This document shows, one piece after another, positions 11,726 through 22,300 of a stretch of 62,000 nucleotides of DNA. The notes below the pieces were generated by a model that saw only the letters and a program-made list of their open reading frames with translations, was not told the origin of the DNA and did no database searches. Position 1 is the stretch's first letter. The number at the start of each line of letters is the position of its first letter. A program made the translations under genes and the position numbers. Origin of the DNA: Zygnema cylindricum (taxonomy: Eukaryota; Streptophyta; Zygnematophyceae; Zygnematales; Zygnemataceae); assembly GCA_037447655.1 (NCBI GenBank), contig JBBHKE010003260.1, positions 1 through 62,000 of the forward strand, in the 5' to 3' direction.

Positions 11726-12240
11726 CTATTGCAGAAGGACCAAGAGTGGCAGTGGGCCGAAGAACAACAGATATCCTTCCAGTTTTTGAAGGATGCTCTG
11801 AAGGAGCACCCCGTGCTCCGTATGCTTGATCACCAGAGGCTTTTCCTCCTTTATACCACTGATTGGGGCAAGTTTGGATTGGGAGCCGTTTTGGCTCAAG
11901 TCAATGATGCCAAAGCTGAATATGTGGTGGCATACTCCAGCGGAAGCAACAACAAGGCAGAAGGAAATTATAGCAGTTACCACGGAGAGCTACTCGCAGC
12001 GGTTTGGGCAATCCAGCATTTCCGACCTTATTTGTACGGAGGCCATTTCACACTGATTACAGATCACCAACCCCTGAAATGGATCACGGAAAATAGTAAG
12101 TTAACCTGCAAACTCACCAGATGCGTTTTTATCCCGTAGGAATATGATTTCAACATTGTTCATAGGGCAGGTGAAATACATAGGAATGCCGACAGACTCA
12201 ATCGAAATCCTGATCCCTCCACCATGTATTCTACCGGGGC
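11726..12240 (+). pseudogene. RNase H domain
   Basis: This follows the RT. It has the acidic first motif TDWGKFGLGAVLAQ (near 11861-11902), the second acidic position in ELLAAVWAIQHFRPYLYGG (near 11988-12044), TDHQPLKW (near 12061-12084) and, after a stop near 12139, HRAGEIHRNADRLNR (near 12161-12205). This is the Ty3/gypsy RNase H that removes RNA from the RNA-DNA hybrid. A short direct repeat near 11670-11720, with TAGTCACGCTCA twice, has lengthened the RT-RNase H joint in this copy. Confidence 0.85.
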
Positions 12241-12488
12241 CCGGCATGATGAGGACCTTGAAGTCAGTCTGGGACTCATCAGGGCATGCTCCGCTTTCAC
12301 CTTGCTTCCCCAATCTCGGGGGGAACTGTCAGCTTTTTCAACGTGGAGGGGCAAGCGCCCATAGAGGCCAGACGGAAGGATATCTGGAACGACACCGATT
12401 CTCTCCAATCTCTCCATCAAGGGTCGCCTCTTCCCCACTTGACACAAATCAAATTATCTTGAGTGTTGAACCGGATTGCTGCGTATAA

Positions 12489-13597
12489 TTGGGACAGAGG
12501 CGTTTTCCTCCGAAAATGGTCAGATGGCACGAGGAAAGTGGTTCCTCCCCCCTCAGACCGAGAAACTTTGATATCCAATCTCCATTAGCAATGTGGACAT
12601 TTTCGGCAAAAGCGGACCACTTCCCTAGACGCGGGCTCTTATTGGTGGCACGCGTTGCGGACCGAAGTCAACAGAATTGTGCAGACTTGCTCCTCTTGCG
12701 ATCGAGTAATGGCAGCATTTGACAAGAAAGGCGGAAGTGAACTCCATTCGCTTCCAATCCGAGGGATGTTTTATCGGTGGTCTTTAGATCTTTTGGAACC
12801 TCTTCCGACCAGCTAGCGGGGGAACTGCTTCGTGCTGGTCATGATAGAACATTTTTCAAAGTGGATCGAAATGGTAATTTTACCTCGGAAGGAGTCGAAG
12901 ACCATTCCAGATGTTTTTTTGCAAAGGGTTTTAACACAATTTGGGGCGCTTGCGAAAGTTCTAACTGACCAAGGCTCCGAATTTGCGGAAGTTCTAACTG
13001 ACCAAGGCTCCGAATTTGCAGGAGAATTTTCCAACCTCTTGGAAAAATGCCTAGTCGACCATCGACTGACCAGTCGTGACCACCCACAAGCCGACGGTTT
13101 GGCCTAAAGGTGCATACAGACAATGAAGCGGTCACTACGGAAATATGGAGTTGAAGAAGATTTGGGGGAGTGGGACATAAGGGTGCATTGGATTGTTATA
13201 GGCTACAGATTCAGCATGCAGGCTTCTCTCGACTCATAAAACCCATATATCATTATATTTGGACGGCATCCCATCTTGCCCGGGGCTGCATCGACCCAAG
13301 CGGTGGTCCTCTTGGAGATGGATGACAAAGGAACAGTCGAAAAACTGATCGTCGACAGAGCCAAGATATTTCACCGAGAGATGCCTCTCGCCATGGGGAA
13401 TTTGCAGGTCGCTCTACACCGAGATCAGTAGTAGTATTCTCAACGCCGGAGAGGGAATTATGTACCACGTCACGAAGATTTATGCCGAGGGACTATGTAT
13501 ATCGGATGCAACAGAAGAAAGACAGGATAGATATTTCTGCCGGGCGAGTAATTTTGAAAGTCGTCGTAGTTTCCAATAAAGGGGTTCTTACATTGGA
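12489..13597 (+). pseudogene. Integrase, first copy
   Basis: The integrase core is recognisable in pieces. WSLDLL contains the first Asp (near 12778), LTDQGSEFA the second (near 12961-12990), and HRLTSRDHPQADGLA leads to the Glu region (near 13063-13105). The N-terminal zinc region (CSSCDRV-like, near 12690-12710) lies before it. A 33-bp tandem duplication around the second Asp repeats VLTDQGSEFA. Frameshifts and stops are common. The copy at 15361-16330 lacks the duplication and reads better, so the duplication is private to this copy. Confidence 0.85.
12954..13019 (+). repeat. 33-bp tandem duplication in integrase catalytic loop
   Basis: Two near-identical 33-base units each code for VLTDQGSEFA around the second catalytic Asp. 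The corresponding place in the second element copy (near 15730-15770) has one unit. The duplication keeps the frame (11 codons). Confidence 0.85.
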
Positions 13598-13895
13598 GTG
13601 AAAAGGATGGTCGGAGAATTAAAGAGAATCAGATAAATATGGCCCCTTGCCATCTTCGACGACTGGAGGACGAACCCACTTTCGACTTAACTTACTTTTC
13701 CGATCCTCCTTTTTGTTCATTAGCTTCCAATCAGCCCTCCCAGTTGCACCACATATTAGTCTACAATCAGTGTGGTTAGTGTTCGCATTCAGCGTGTCTC
13801 CCATCCTCTTAAGAGCCACGCTCTATACCCTCCAGCACCTATTTCTGTGGGAACTGCGAGTGGGGCGGGTAATTTTATGTCTTAGTCACGGTTGA
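13598..13895 (+). pseudogene. PHD-like finger at integrase C-terminus, first copy
   Basis: In this copy the frame runs without a stop from KDGRRIKENQINMAPCHL (near 13598-13655) into a Cys/His-rich module ending in FCGNCEWG near 13846-13868. So the finger is part of the integrase reading frame and is not a separate gene. Compared with the second copy, some zinc-binding residues have been lost (a Cys is now Tyr and a Trp codon is now a stop). It ends just before the polypurine tract. In chromoviruses a chromodomain sits at this place. Confidence 0.7.
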
Positions 13896-13897
13896 CT

Positions 13898-13911
13898 AAG
13901 AGGGGGGGAAA
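13898..13911 (+). other. Polypurine tract
   Basis: A run of 14 purines (AAG, seven G in AGGGGGGGAA, then A) lies directly after the last coding module and directly before TGGGATATC, the proposed LTR start. The same arrangement occurs at 16615-16628. Plus-strand DNA synthesis of LTR elements starts from such a tract. Confidence 0.75.
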
Positions 13912-13912
13912 T

Positions 13913-15325
13913 TGGGATATCAGCCAACCACCGAGACCCCAAACCCTTTCCCCGGCCATGTGTGGGAAAGGAAGGGGGAAGGGATTCCTTTTGCCTTCCC
14001 ATGCACTCCTCCCTATTCCTTGTCCGGGTGTCTCACCTATTTTGCATGTATATCTAAGGAAGGGATGTGGGCAACCATGGGCATGATCATTTTCTGTGGG
14101 AAGCACTCGCTTTTGGGGGTTATTTCCAGGACTCCCATGCCGATGACTCCGAGCTAGGTGCCCTTCTCTTATATTTTTCAGGCACGCTCGACAGCTGTAA
14201 AGCTCGTGTGCTTTTTTGGCACACCTTTATATCCTTAAGGATTTCCGGTTCTTTTCTCCCTTGTACGGTCTCCAGAGTATGGAGGAGTGAGTGCACCAAG
14301 CCGGATCAGCTCTTTGGATTCTCTAAACTGAGAGGAACGCACTTTACTTCCCGCCTAACGGAGGCCGGACGACCAAGTTATTCCGCCTCCAAGATTACAG
14401 GTCCGTTAAATGAGATATGTTGCCACGAGCCCTTTTGGAGAGTACATTGTGGATCGCCACGTATCTTTCAGGATTATCGTCTAGATTATATTGTTAGCTG
14501 TCTGTAGAAATTCGATTCAGGTTCAGCTGACCCTCGGTTTATTAATTACCTTAGGTCAAAGTCTGGCACTTTCGCATCATTTTCAGTACATTGTCTTATA
14601 ATAGTGGACTAAATAATTACTTCCGACCGCAGATCTAGCCGCAGTCAGAAGCATAACTTTTTGTCCTGAGTGCAGTACGGATTAATTTGTCATATGTAAG
14701 TTCAATTACACTTGCTTGCCGCTGATTGGTTAGTAGCATAGCATTGACTTTTAGGCATGAGATTTGGACAAACTTTTGATGTATAAGGCACTTGGGGCCG
14801 AAGGAGACAGGTTGCTTTTCAGTACTGTCTTATGTGATACTCTGAAAAATTCTAACAAACCTTCTTTTAGAGAATCTTTATTTGTTTGACTTTATTGCCA
14901 TCTTGGTTTTGGATCTGTCTTTTGTGGGAATCACAGTCCAGGTGGGTACGGCACTATCTGCTTTTTGGGTGATTTTTTGACTTTTTGATGTTTGGAACCG
15001 AGAAGAGTCTTGTCGGTTTCGAGCTGCAGACACCGGAGGTTGAAGGAGCACCATACCTATTAACGATACTATCGGGAGAGGGATCGCCTTTCTTTCGTTT
15101 TCATCGTTTATTGTTGGGGTATGTTAAGCTTGCTTCGCTATATTTCACATTCTCTTTCTTTTATTTTATTTTCTGAGACAAGGTGATTTTGTTAAATATG
15201 GAAAGCCAATCCTATTACCTATATATATTTCTACGTGGTAGTTCATTTGTGTCTTCATCTGGAGTTCTCTTTGCTTTGGAGTGACCCTCCCGGAGTAAAC
15301 TGAAACCCCCTTGGATCAGGACAGT
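13913..15325 (+). repeat. Middle LTR, shared by two tandem elements
   Basis: It starts with TG right after the polypurine tract. It is similar to 1692-2790 over its last 1.1 kb and to 16630-16908 over its first 280 bases. It is followed by about 40 bases of leader (to 15360) equivalent to that after the left LTR. Thus it serves as the right LTR of the first element and the left LTR of the deleted second one. The length is about 1.4 kb. The right boundary is approximate. Confidence 0.78.
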
Positions 15326-15360
15326 GAGTTTTGAGGGAACAAGTGTAATCGACTTCCCGT

Positions 15361-16330
15361 AACACTGTGGACATTTAGGGCAAAAGCGGACCACTTCCCT
15401 AGTCGCGGGCTCTTTTTGGTTGCACTGGTTGCGGACCCAAGTCAACAGAATTATGCAGACTTGCTCCTCCTGGGATCGAGTAAAGGCAGCCTTTGACAAA
15501 ATAGACGGAACTGAACTCCATTCGCTTCCAATTCGGGGGATGTTTTATCGGTGGTCTTTAGATCTTTTGGGACCTCTTCCGACCAGTTGGCGGGGGAACC
15601 GCTTCGTGATGGTCATGATATAACATTTTCTAAGTGGATCGAATTGGTAATATTGCCCGGGAAGGAGTGGAAGACCATTGCAGATGTTTTTTTGCAAAGG
15701 GTTTTAGCACAATTTGGGGCGTCCGCGGAAGTTCTAACCGACCAAGGCTCCAAATTTGCCGGAGAATTTTCCGACCTCTTAGAAAAATGTCTAGTCGACC
15801 ATCGGCTGACTAGTCGTGACCACCCGCAAGCCGACGGTTGGCCGAAAGGTGCGTACAAACAGTGAAGCTGTCAGTACGTAAATATGCTGTTGAAGAAGAT
15901 TTTGGGGAGTGGGACAGAAGGGTTACTTCAATTGCTATGGGCTACAGATTCACCAGGAAGGCTTCTCTCCACTCATACAGCCCTTATCTCATTCTATTTG
16001 GACGGCATCCCATCTTGCCCGGGGCTGCATCGACCCAAGCGGTGGTCCTCCTAGAGATGGATGACAAGGGAACAGTCGAAAAACTGATCGCCGACAGAGC
16101 CTAGATATTTCACCGAGAGATGCCTCTTGCCATGGGGAATTTGCAGACGGTTCAACACCGAGATCAGTTTTGGTATTCTCAGCGCCTCATCGACGAATTA
16201 TGCCGGGGGACTATGTATATCGGATGCAACAGAAGAAAGACACGTTGGATATTTTTGCCGGGCGAGTAATTTCGAAAGTGGTCGAAGTTTCCAATAAAGG
16301 GGTTCTTACATTGGAGGGAAAGGATGGTTA
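15361..16330 (+). pseudogene. Integrase, second copy
   Basis: This is less damaged than the first copy. It shows WSLDLLGPLP (near 15551-15580), the second-Asp motif LTDQGSKFAG (near 15736-15765), HRLTSRDHPQADG (near 15799-15837) and then ERCVQTVKLSVRKYA (near 15841-15885), whose Glu completes the D,D-35-E triad in Ty3 integrases. A one-base frame break separates the HPQADG part from the ERC part. A stop near 16102 and a TAG near 16328 break the C-terminal part. The GPY/F-like C-terminal region is not clear. Confidence 0.82.
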
Positions 16331-16616
16331 GAGAATTAAAGAGAATCAGATAAATGTGGCCCCCTGCCATCTTCGGGGACTGGAGGATGAACCCACTTTC
16401 CACTTAACTTACTATGCCGATCCTCCTTCTTGTTCATCAGCTTGCAACCAGTCCTCCCAGCTGCACGACATATTGGTTTGCAATCAGTGTGGTCAGTGTT
16501 GGCATTCAGCCTGTCTCCCATCCTCTTGGGAGCCACGCTCTCTTCCCTCCAGCACCTGGTTCTGTGGGAACTGCGAATGGGGCGGGTACTTTTATGTCTT
16601 AGTCACGGTTGACTAA
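16331..16616 (+). pseudogene. PHD-like finger, second copy (best preserved)
   Basis: The open frame ends at 16616. It contains a C4HC3-type pattern: CSSAC (first Cys pair, spacing 3), then CNQC, H in WHSAC, and final WFCGNC. The Trp two residues before the last Cys pair is typical of PHD fingers. Known PHD fingers often read the methylation state of histone H3 tails. The unusual first-pair spacing (x3 where x2 is usual) could mean a relative of PHD. The upstream frame is joined to integrase except for a TAG that is CGG in the other copy. The first codon here is GTG where the other copy has ATG, again suggesting it was internal to a polyprotein. Confidence 0.72.
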
Positions 16617-16908
16617 GAGGGGGGGAAATTGGGAAATCAGGCAACTAGCGAGACCCCAAACCCTTTCCCCTTCCAGGTGTGGGAAAGGAAGGGGGAGTGG
16701 ATTCCTTTTGCCTTCCCATGCACTCCTCCCTATTCCTTGTCCGGGTGTCTCCCCTATTTTGCATGCATATCTAAGGAAGGGATGTGGGCAGCCGTGGGCA
16801 TGATCATTTTCTGTGGGAAGCACTCGCATTTGGGGGTTATTCGCAGGACTCCCATGTCGACGACTCTGGGTTGGGTGCCTTTCTCCTATGTTTTTCAGGC
16901 ACGCTCGA
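16615..16908 (+). repeat. Polypurine tract and truncated right LTR
   Basis: The purine run at 16615-16628 is followed by TGGGAAATC and about 280 bases very similar to 13913-14190. Similarity stops after ACGCTCGA at about 16908. Confidence 0.78.
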
Positions 16909-19361
16909 AAATATTCTTGATAGACGTGTGAAGCTTAACTAAAGGTGAGAAGAAAGAACAACTTTATTTACGTGAATCACGGTTAATGTAAAGAAATGAT
17001 TAGTGTAGGCAGAAAAAAAGTGTTATTACACTCTTATGATTTTAATGACCTAAATGTTACAAAACACCAAAAGCAATTAACATACATTTTTTCTTTGGAT
17101 AGACATTCCCATACAATTTTCACATAGTCATCGTTTGAACACGAAAGAAGAAGTCATCCTCTTTCTCTTAGCCTTTACTACTAAGAATGTTTACATGTTG
17201 ACGCCATTCGCTTTCTCGTGTCGATGCAGTTATTTGACACTTTTTGTACGAGAAGTTAACGTACTAAGGGACACCCTTCTTATATTACATATTTAATTAG
17301 ATCATTAGTTTGTGTAAGCAACACTTAGCAAATCGTACTGATATTAAGGCATAGGAAAAAAAAGATCGCTAATTATACTTAAGGTTAAGGGTTGTAATTT
17401 TAGGGCGCCACTAATAGCGAGTCACGTTGTAGAGATGCAAAACCATCACGGTACAAAGGGGATAAAAGAACAGAAATACATTATTAAACTACAAATGTAA
17501 AAAGAGAAAGGTGCAAAGGTGAAACATTAAAACTCCTAGGAACAGATTAATTGCACTTAATGACGTTGCAACGCACTAAAAACACAGCTTTAGCTAATTT
17601 GCAACTCGCACTAAATGTTTATTTCGTATGCTATTTTTCTTCATAGCGCTTTTGAGCGAAAGGACACGGACCGATTGCGGCAGATGTTTACCAATTTCGT
17701 GGCCATCTATGACACGTGCCTTCGAGATCACCGACATCGGTTTACATTCGACATCTGGCACGGTAGGACGCAGTATGTTCAGAAAATTAAATTTTCCGAT
17801 CAGCTTGGGCGGTTACATTTGCGTCGGTGGCGGGTGGCGTTCGATGAAAGCATTACAAACGACAATTTTACTTGTCGATTCTGCCCGACGCGTGGGAAAT
17901 TCTAGGAGGCTTTTGCAACTGATGCCATCTATACAGCAAGATGGCATTCACCCGTTCGCTTGAAAGTTGGAGCCTGGAATTGCTGTGCTGTGCTTTTGAC
18001 TCCGTTTGAACTTACGTTTGTACATTACCTAAGTTCAATAGTGCGAAAATGCACGGCACGCTGTACCTGGTTAAGATACAATACGCATAAAGTACGATAA
18101 AACTACATAATATCATTTTCATACTTTTCGCTCTTTAAAAATAGGTTTCTCCGTTGCTTAAACGACAGATAACAACAACAGCCCCAACATTCACTTACAA
18201 GCAGTACGGCATGGGAATTGCATTTACTATACTATAATACTGTAAGATATTGAATTTATTTTTATACGCACGTAAATAATGTATATTCAATTAGTGTTCA
18301 TTCATGAATTTGTGGGCCCATGCAGGTCCGTTGCTTCTTTTGGAATTTGTCTGGAACTACTACAGTACACTATGGCTTGTACCGTAGCCGTGTACCATAA
18401 TAATCATAAATCAATACCACGATTTTGGAGAACTGTCTAAAAGTACAGTCGACCACATCGAGGTGACAGTACAACAGCCTTGTAACAGTTGTAAGGGTAC
18501 GTCATTACGTGTACATGTCATGGAAGTTTCTTTGTTGATCTCTGTTTTTACTGGCGGAAATTGAATTATAATGTGCCACAAAAAACATTCGCGACACAAA
18601 TGTTTGCATATGTCCCCCCGCTAAAGTTCAGCGCCTTGTTTTGCGGAAGAGCTCCTGCCCGTCCGTTTTATTTTCCCGTTGCATCGAACATGCCTTCTTT
18701 CAAAATTTTAGATTCTGTAAATAGCTTACGAAGCACAGCAATTACACGTGTAAGAAGGACACAGAGAAACGATCATACCCGTACGGTCACATGGTACCCA
18801 TACATGCTAACCCCCCGAAAGACACCTTACACGTTAAAAGGTACATCATACGCGTACTTACTTTTCCTGTACAGTACAGTAGCGGTTCACACGATGTTGG
18901 CTCTTCCATCAATCTTGCACCCTGACCTATATATAGCTACAGGATTACAGTACCGTTGCAGGATTTGTGAAACTTTTTGGCATGTGCACGGTCTCTATAT
19001 TTAGTAATTTGTTACAGCCCTCAGTATATTTCTGACTGTGTGACTAGAAATTAAGAATCTTTTCTATGATTGTTTGATCCTTAATTTATTTCATGCATCA
19101 TTGAATTTATACTTATTGGTTTTTTTATTTTCTATTGTGTTATCTTTAAGTTTATTATCTGTAGTCAAACGTTTCCCAGGATTTTATTCTTCGTCTGAAG
19201 CTGTTACTTGCCGTAAATATACGGTGTGATTTTGTAAACATTAGAGAATCTCCTAGTTTCTCAATATCTTAGTTGCTGATTTCGTTTTACCTGCCAATTC
19301 TACTTTCTGGCTATGTTCTGAGGACCTTTTTTTTCCTTTTTTGTTTAAAAGTATACAAGGA
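16909..19361. other. Intergenic region before the GT31 gene
   Basis: No gene is recognised. The open frames near 17615-17963 and 18561-19004 show no known domain or plant-like splice structure. The region is AT-rich. A TATA-like CTATATATAG occurs near 18928-18937, about 430 bases before the GT31 start codon, and could belong to its promoter. That is only a suggestion from position. Confidence 0.4.
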
Positions 19362-22300
19362 ATGAGATCAAGAGGAGGTGTTGCTGTATCAGCAAGCACA
19401 ACTCTTGTGTATGTGCTAGGCTTTTTTGCTTGCACATACATTTCCGGAAGGTGAGTTTGCTGAATAATTGAATAATCATTTTTTTTTGCAGCTAGTATTC
19501 GAAATACCTTTATAGGATTTAAAATTAAGTGTCTCAACATATATATATATATATTGATATTCCGCATCCTCTCAAGCTCAAATAGCATCAGTTAACTGCT
19601 ATGTGTAAAAGTTTAATATTTAAAGATTTGGCTACTCTAAGCTATGATAGTGAAGTAAATGGTACGAAATTAGGAATCGTTTTTTTCTTTTACTCTTATT
19701 TTACATGGCATTTTTTTTTTTTTTTTTTAGAGAATATATATATATATATATATTGTTTTTTGGTTTATCACTGTGGTATTGCAGGATATGGCACAGCACA
19801 CGGCCGCATATTGTAAATTCAGATGTTGATAGACGCACATTGACATCTACAGGTGATTTGAGCTTGAAGTTGATCGAGGAGGTGAAGGAGACAAAGTTGG
19901 TAAGTATTGCTCCTGATAGATGGTCGCAAAGTATAACTTTTTTGATAGCTACCTTAATTCGCTATTAGTGTTAAGATATAACTAGTAATAGGACAGTCTG
20001 TGTTTGGAGGCCAAAAAATGGGATCCGAATAAGTGTTATTAACGCTAATAGGAATCTACTTGATAGCTGGTGTACATTTTTATCACAAATTTGTTTGTTG
20101 CGTGTTGGATTCTGTCTTTTGATGTTTTTTGAAACTGTCTTGTAATTTGTACATGGGCAGAAGCCTATCAGCAGTGCGAGGAGTATCTTGGAGGAGGTGG
20201 CATCAACTCATGAAGCCATTCGGTAAGATGGAGCAGCGTCATGGTCCAGCTTAATAGGTGCATAGCTTCATAAATTCATAGCTTTATGGCTTTACATCTT
20301 CGTAGCTTTATGGCTTTATAGCTTCGCAGCTTTATGGCTTTATAACTTCAAATCTTAATAGCTTCATGGCTTCATAGCTTTATAGCTTTAAAGCTTTATA
20401 GCTTTACAGCTTTACAGCTTCATAGCTTCACAGATAATATCTTCATTGCTTGCCTATAGGTTCATGGTTTTATAGCTTCATGGCTTTATAGTTTCATAGC
20501 TTGCTTTATAGGTTCATGGCTGGCTTTAGCATAGTTTCATGGCTTCATAGCTTCATAGCTTCACGACTTTATAGCTTCATAGGTTCATAGTTTTATCCCT
20601 TCATATTTTTATAGCTTCATAGGTTCATGGGTTCATAGGTTCATGGGTTCATAGGTTCATGGGTTCATAGGTTCATGGCTTTTTAGCTTCATAGCTTCAT
20701 ATCTTAATAGCTTCATGGCTTCATATTTTTAATGCTTCATATCTTCATAGCTTCATGGCTTATATCTTCACATTATTGTAGCTTTACAGGTTTATGATTC
20801 TACAGCTTCATTGCGCCAGTTTCAGAGGAGTTGTTTTTTTTTTATCTTAAGAGACTGCTACTGCGCTTTCTGAGCAGATAATTGTCTTACTGGTTGCTTT
20901 TCAATGCTTGTTTCTTTTTTGTGGAAATTCACAGAAACCTAGATAAGACAATCTCCTCGTTGGAAATGGAGCTTGCTGCCGCTCGGTCAGCCAGTGCTCT
21001 TAGCACAGGACAGGAGCGTACAAAAACAACCATTGACAGTGTGGAAGTGAAGGTTAGACAAAAGGCATTTGTTGTTATTGGCATAAACACAGCCTTCAGC
21101 AGTAAGAAACGGAGGGACTCTGTTCGAGAAACGTGGATGCCACAGGGTGGGTGAGCACTGTCTTGATGGAAAATCTGCTTGTTCTGGCATGAAAGTTGTA
21201 ATAGGTGAGAAGCAATGTTGTATTTCTGACTGTCGGAGGGTTTTGCCTTTTCTTTTTCTGTTTGTTATGACATTAGTGAGAAATTTTTGAAGTGAAAGCT
21301 CCTTCTGATTTTGTTTATTTTTGAAGTACTCTGCATAACCTTTCTGCAAATTCAGCTATATGCCTTTTAATATGTAATGTTATATTATACTATATATTTA
21401 TATTACTATACTATATATATATATATATTAGTATAGTAATATATATATAGTATAGTATAGTATAGTATAGTATAGTATAGTATAGTATAGTATAGTATAT
21501 TAATGGTACTTAGGACGTTCTCAGAGACTTGATACATTTTCATGTATACATTGCCTCTTCAGATTTCTCTACTCACACAATATCTTTAAGACGTTCACTA
21601 TGTGAAGACATTTTAAGAGCCGGACTCAGTGAAATGATACAATGATTTTTTTTGATCCTGGCTTCATTTTCTCATATTTCTTCTCCGGAGCACTGCAGGG
21701 GCGAAGCTAAAGCAGTTGGAATCTGAGAAGGGGATTATTATTCGTTTTGTCATTGGTCACAGGTTCGATATTCCCCCCTTCTTTTGCAAATTAATGTGAA
21801 ACAAATAATATGTGCATAGCAAATGCTTTGGCTAACTTTGAAACATGTATCGCAAAATCAAGCTGGCATTTTGATTATATTCTGCTTGTGAACCTTTGTG
21901 CAAAATCAAACCAACATTTTTCATTTATTTTGCTTTTGAACCTGTGCGCAAAATTGATTTTATTTAGCTTTTTAACCCGTGTGCAAATTTCTTTCATTGT
22001 TGCGCTTGAACCTGTGTGCAAAATCAAGTTGGCATTTTTCATTTATTTTCAGTTTGAATCTGGGTGCAGTGTGACTCATGGTGGTGTGCTAGACCGGGCT
22101 ATTGATGCTGAAAACGCCAAGTATAACGACTTTCTTAGACTGGTATGTTCCAGCCTTCTGAATTTATAGCATATTTTGTATGTATGAAAAGGTACGGAAA
22201 CTCTATATGTTGTCATCCAATACTATACGCATGTTATTACCCGAAACCCGTATAATACACGTACAATATGGGGTAACCAGATATAGAGTTTCCAGGAGTT

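Larger units (their letters stand above)
1692..15325 (+). mobile_element. Decayed Ty3/gypsy-like LTR retrotransposon carrying a DNA methyltransferase
   Basis: The element is defined by two LTR copies (about 1692-2790 and 13913-15325) around an internal region. Reading left to right, that region contains gag remnants, two CCHC zinc knuckles, a DTG aspartic protease, a C5 cytosine methyltransferase, a YIDD reverse transcriptase, RNase H, an integrase and a PHD-like finger. The order protease, RT, RNase H, integrase is that of Ty3/gypsy elements. The methyltransferase between protease and RT, and the PHD finger in place of a chromodomain, are additions. Every coding module has stop codons or frameshifts, so this copy cannot make a full polyprotein. 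The left LTR lacks about its first 320 bases. The primer-binding site is not clear. A TGG-starting stretch just after about 2770 is the likely place. Confidence 0.88.
13913..16908 (+). mobile_element. Second tandem element with large internal deletion
   Basis: After the shared LTR and a short leader, the sequence jumps at about 15361 to the integrase region (equivalent to about 12590) and runs through integrase, PHD finger, polypurine tract and the first 280 bases of an LTR. Gag, protease, methyltransferase, RT and RNase H are missing. An LTR-internal-LTR-internal arrangement like this arises by unequal recombination between LTRs or by tandem integration, followed by deletion. The right LTR stops at about 16908. 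Confidence 0.78.

Noticed and set aside
18561-19004. 147-codon open frame before the GT31 gene
   Set aside because: No recognised domain. Composition is like translated non-coding DNA, and it overlaps the likely promoter with a TATA-like site near 18930.
20250-20815. CRISPR-like array
   Set aside because: Units are contiguous without unique spacers, and the genome is eukaryotic. It is an intron minisatellite.
21147-21152. Donor GTGAGC at 21151 for GT31 exon 4
   Set aside because: It breaks the frame with exon 5. The overlapping donor GTGGGT at 21147 restores the conserved MPQG-KL junction.
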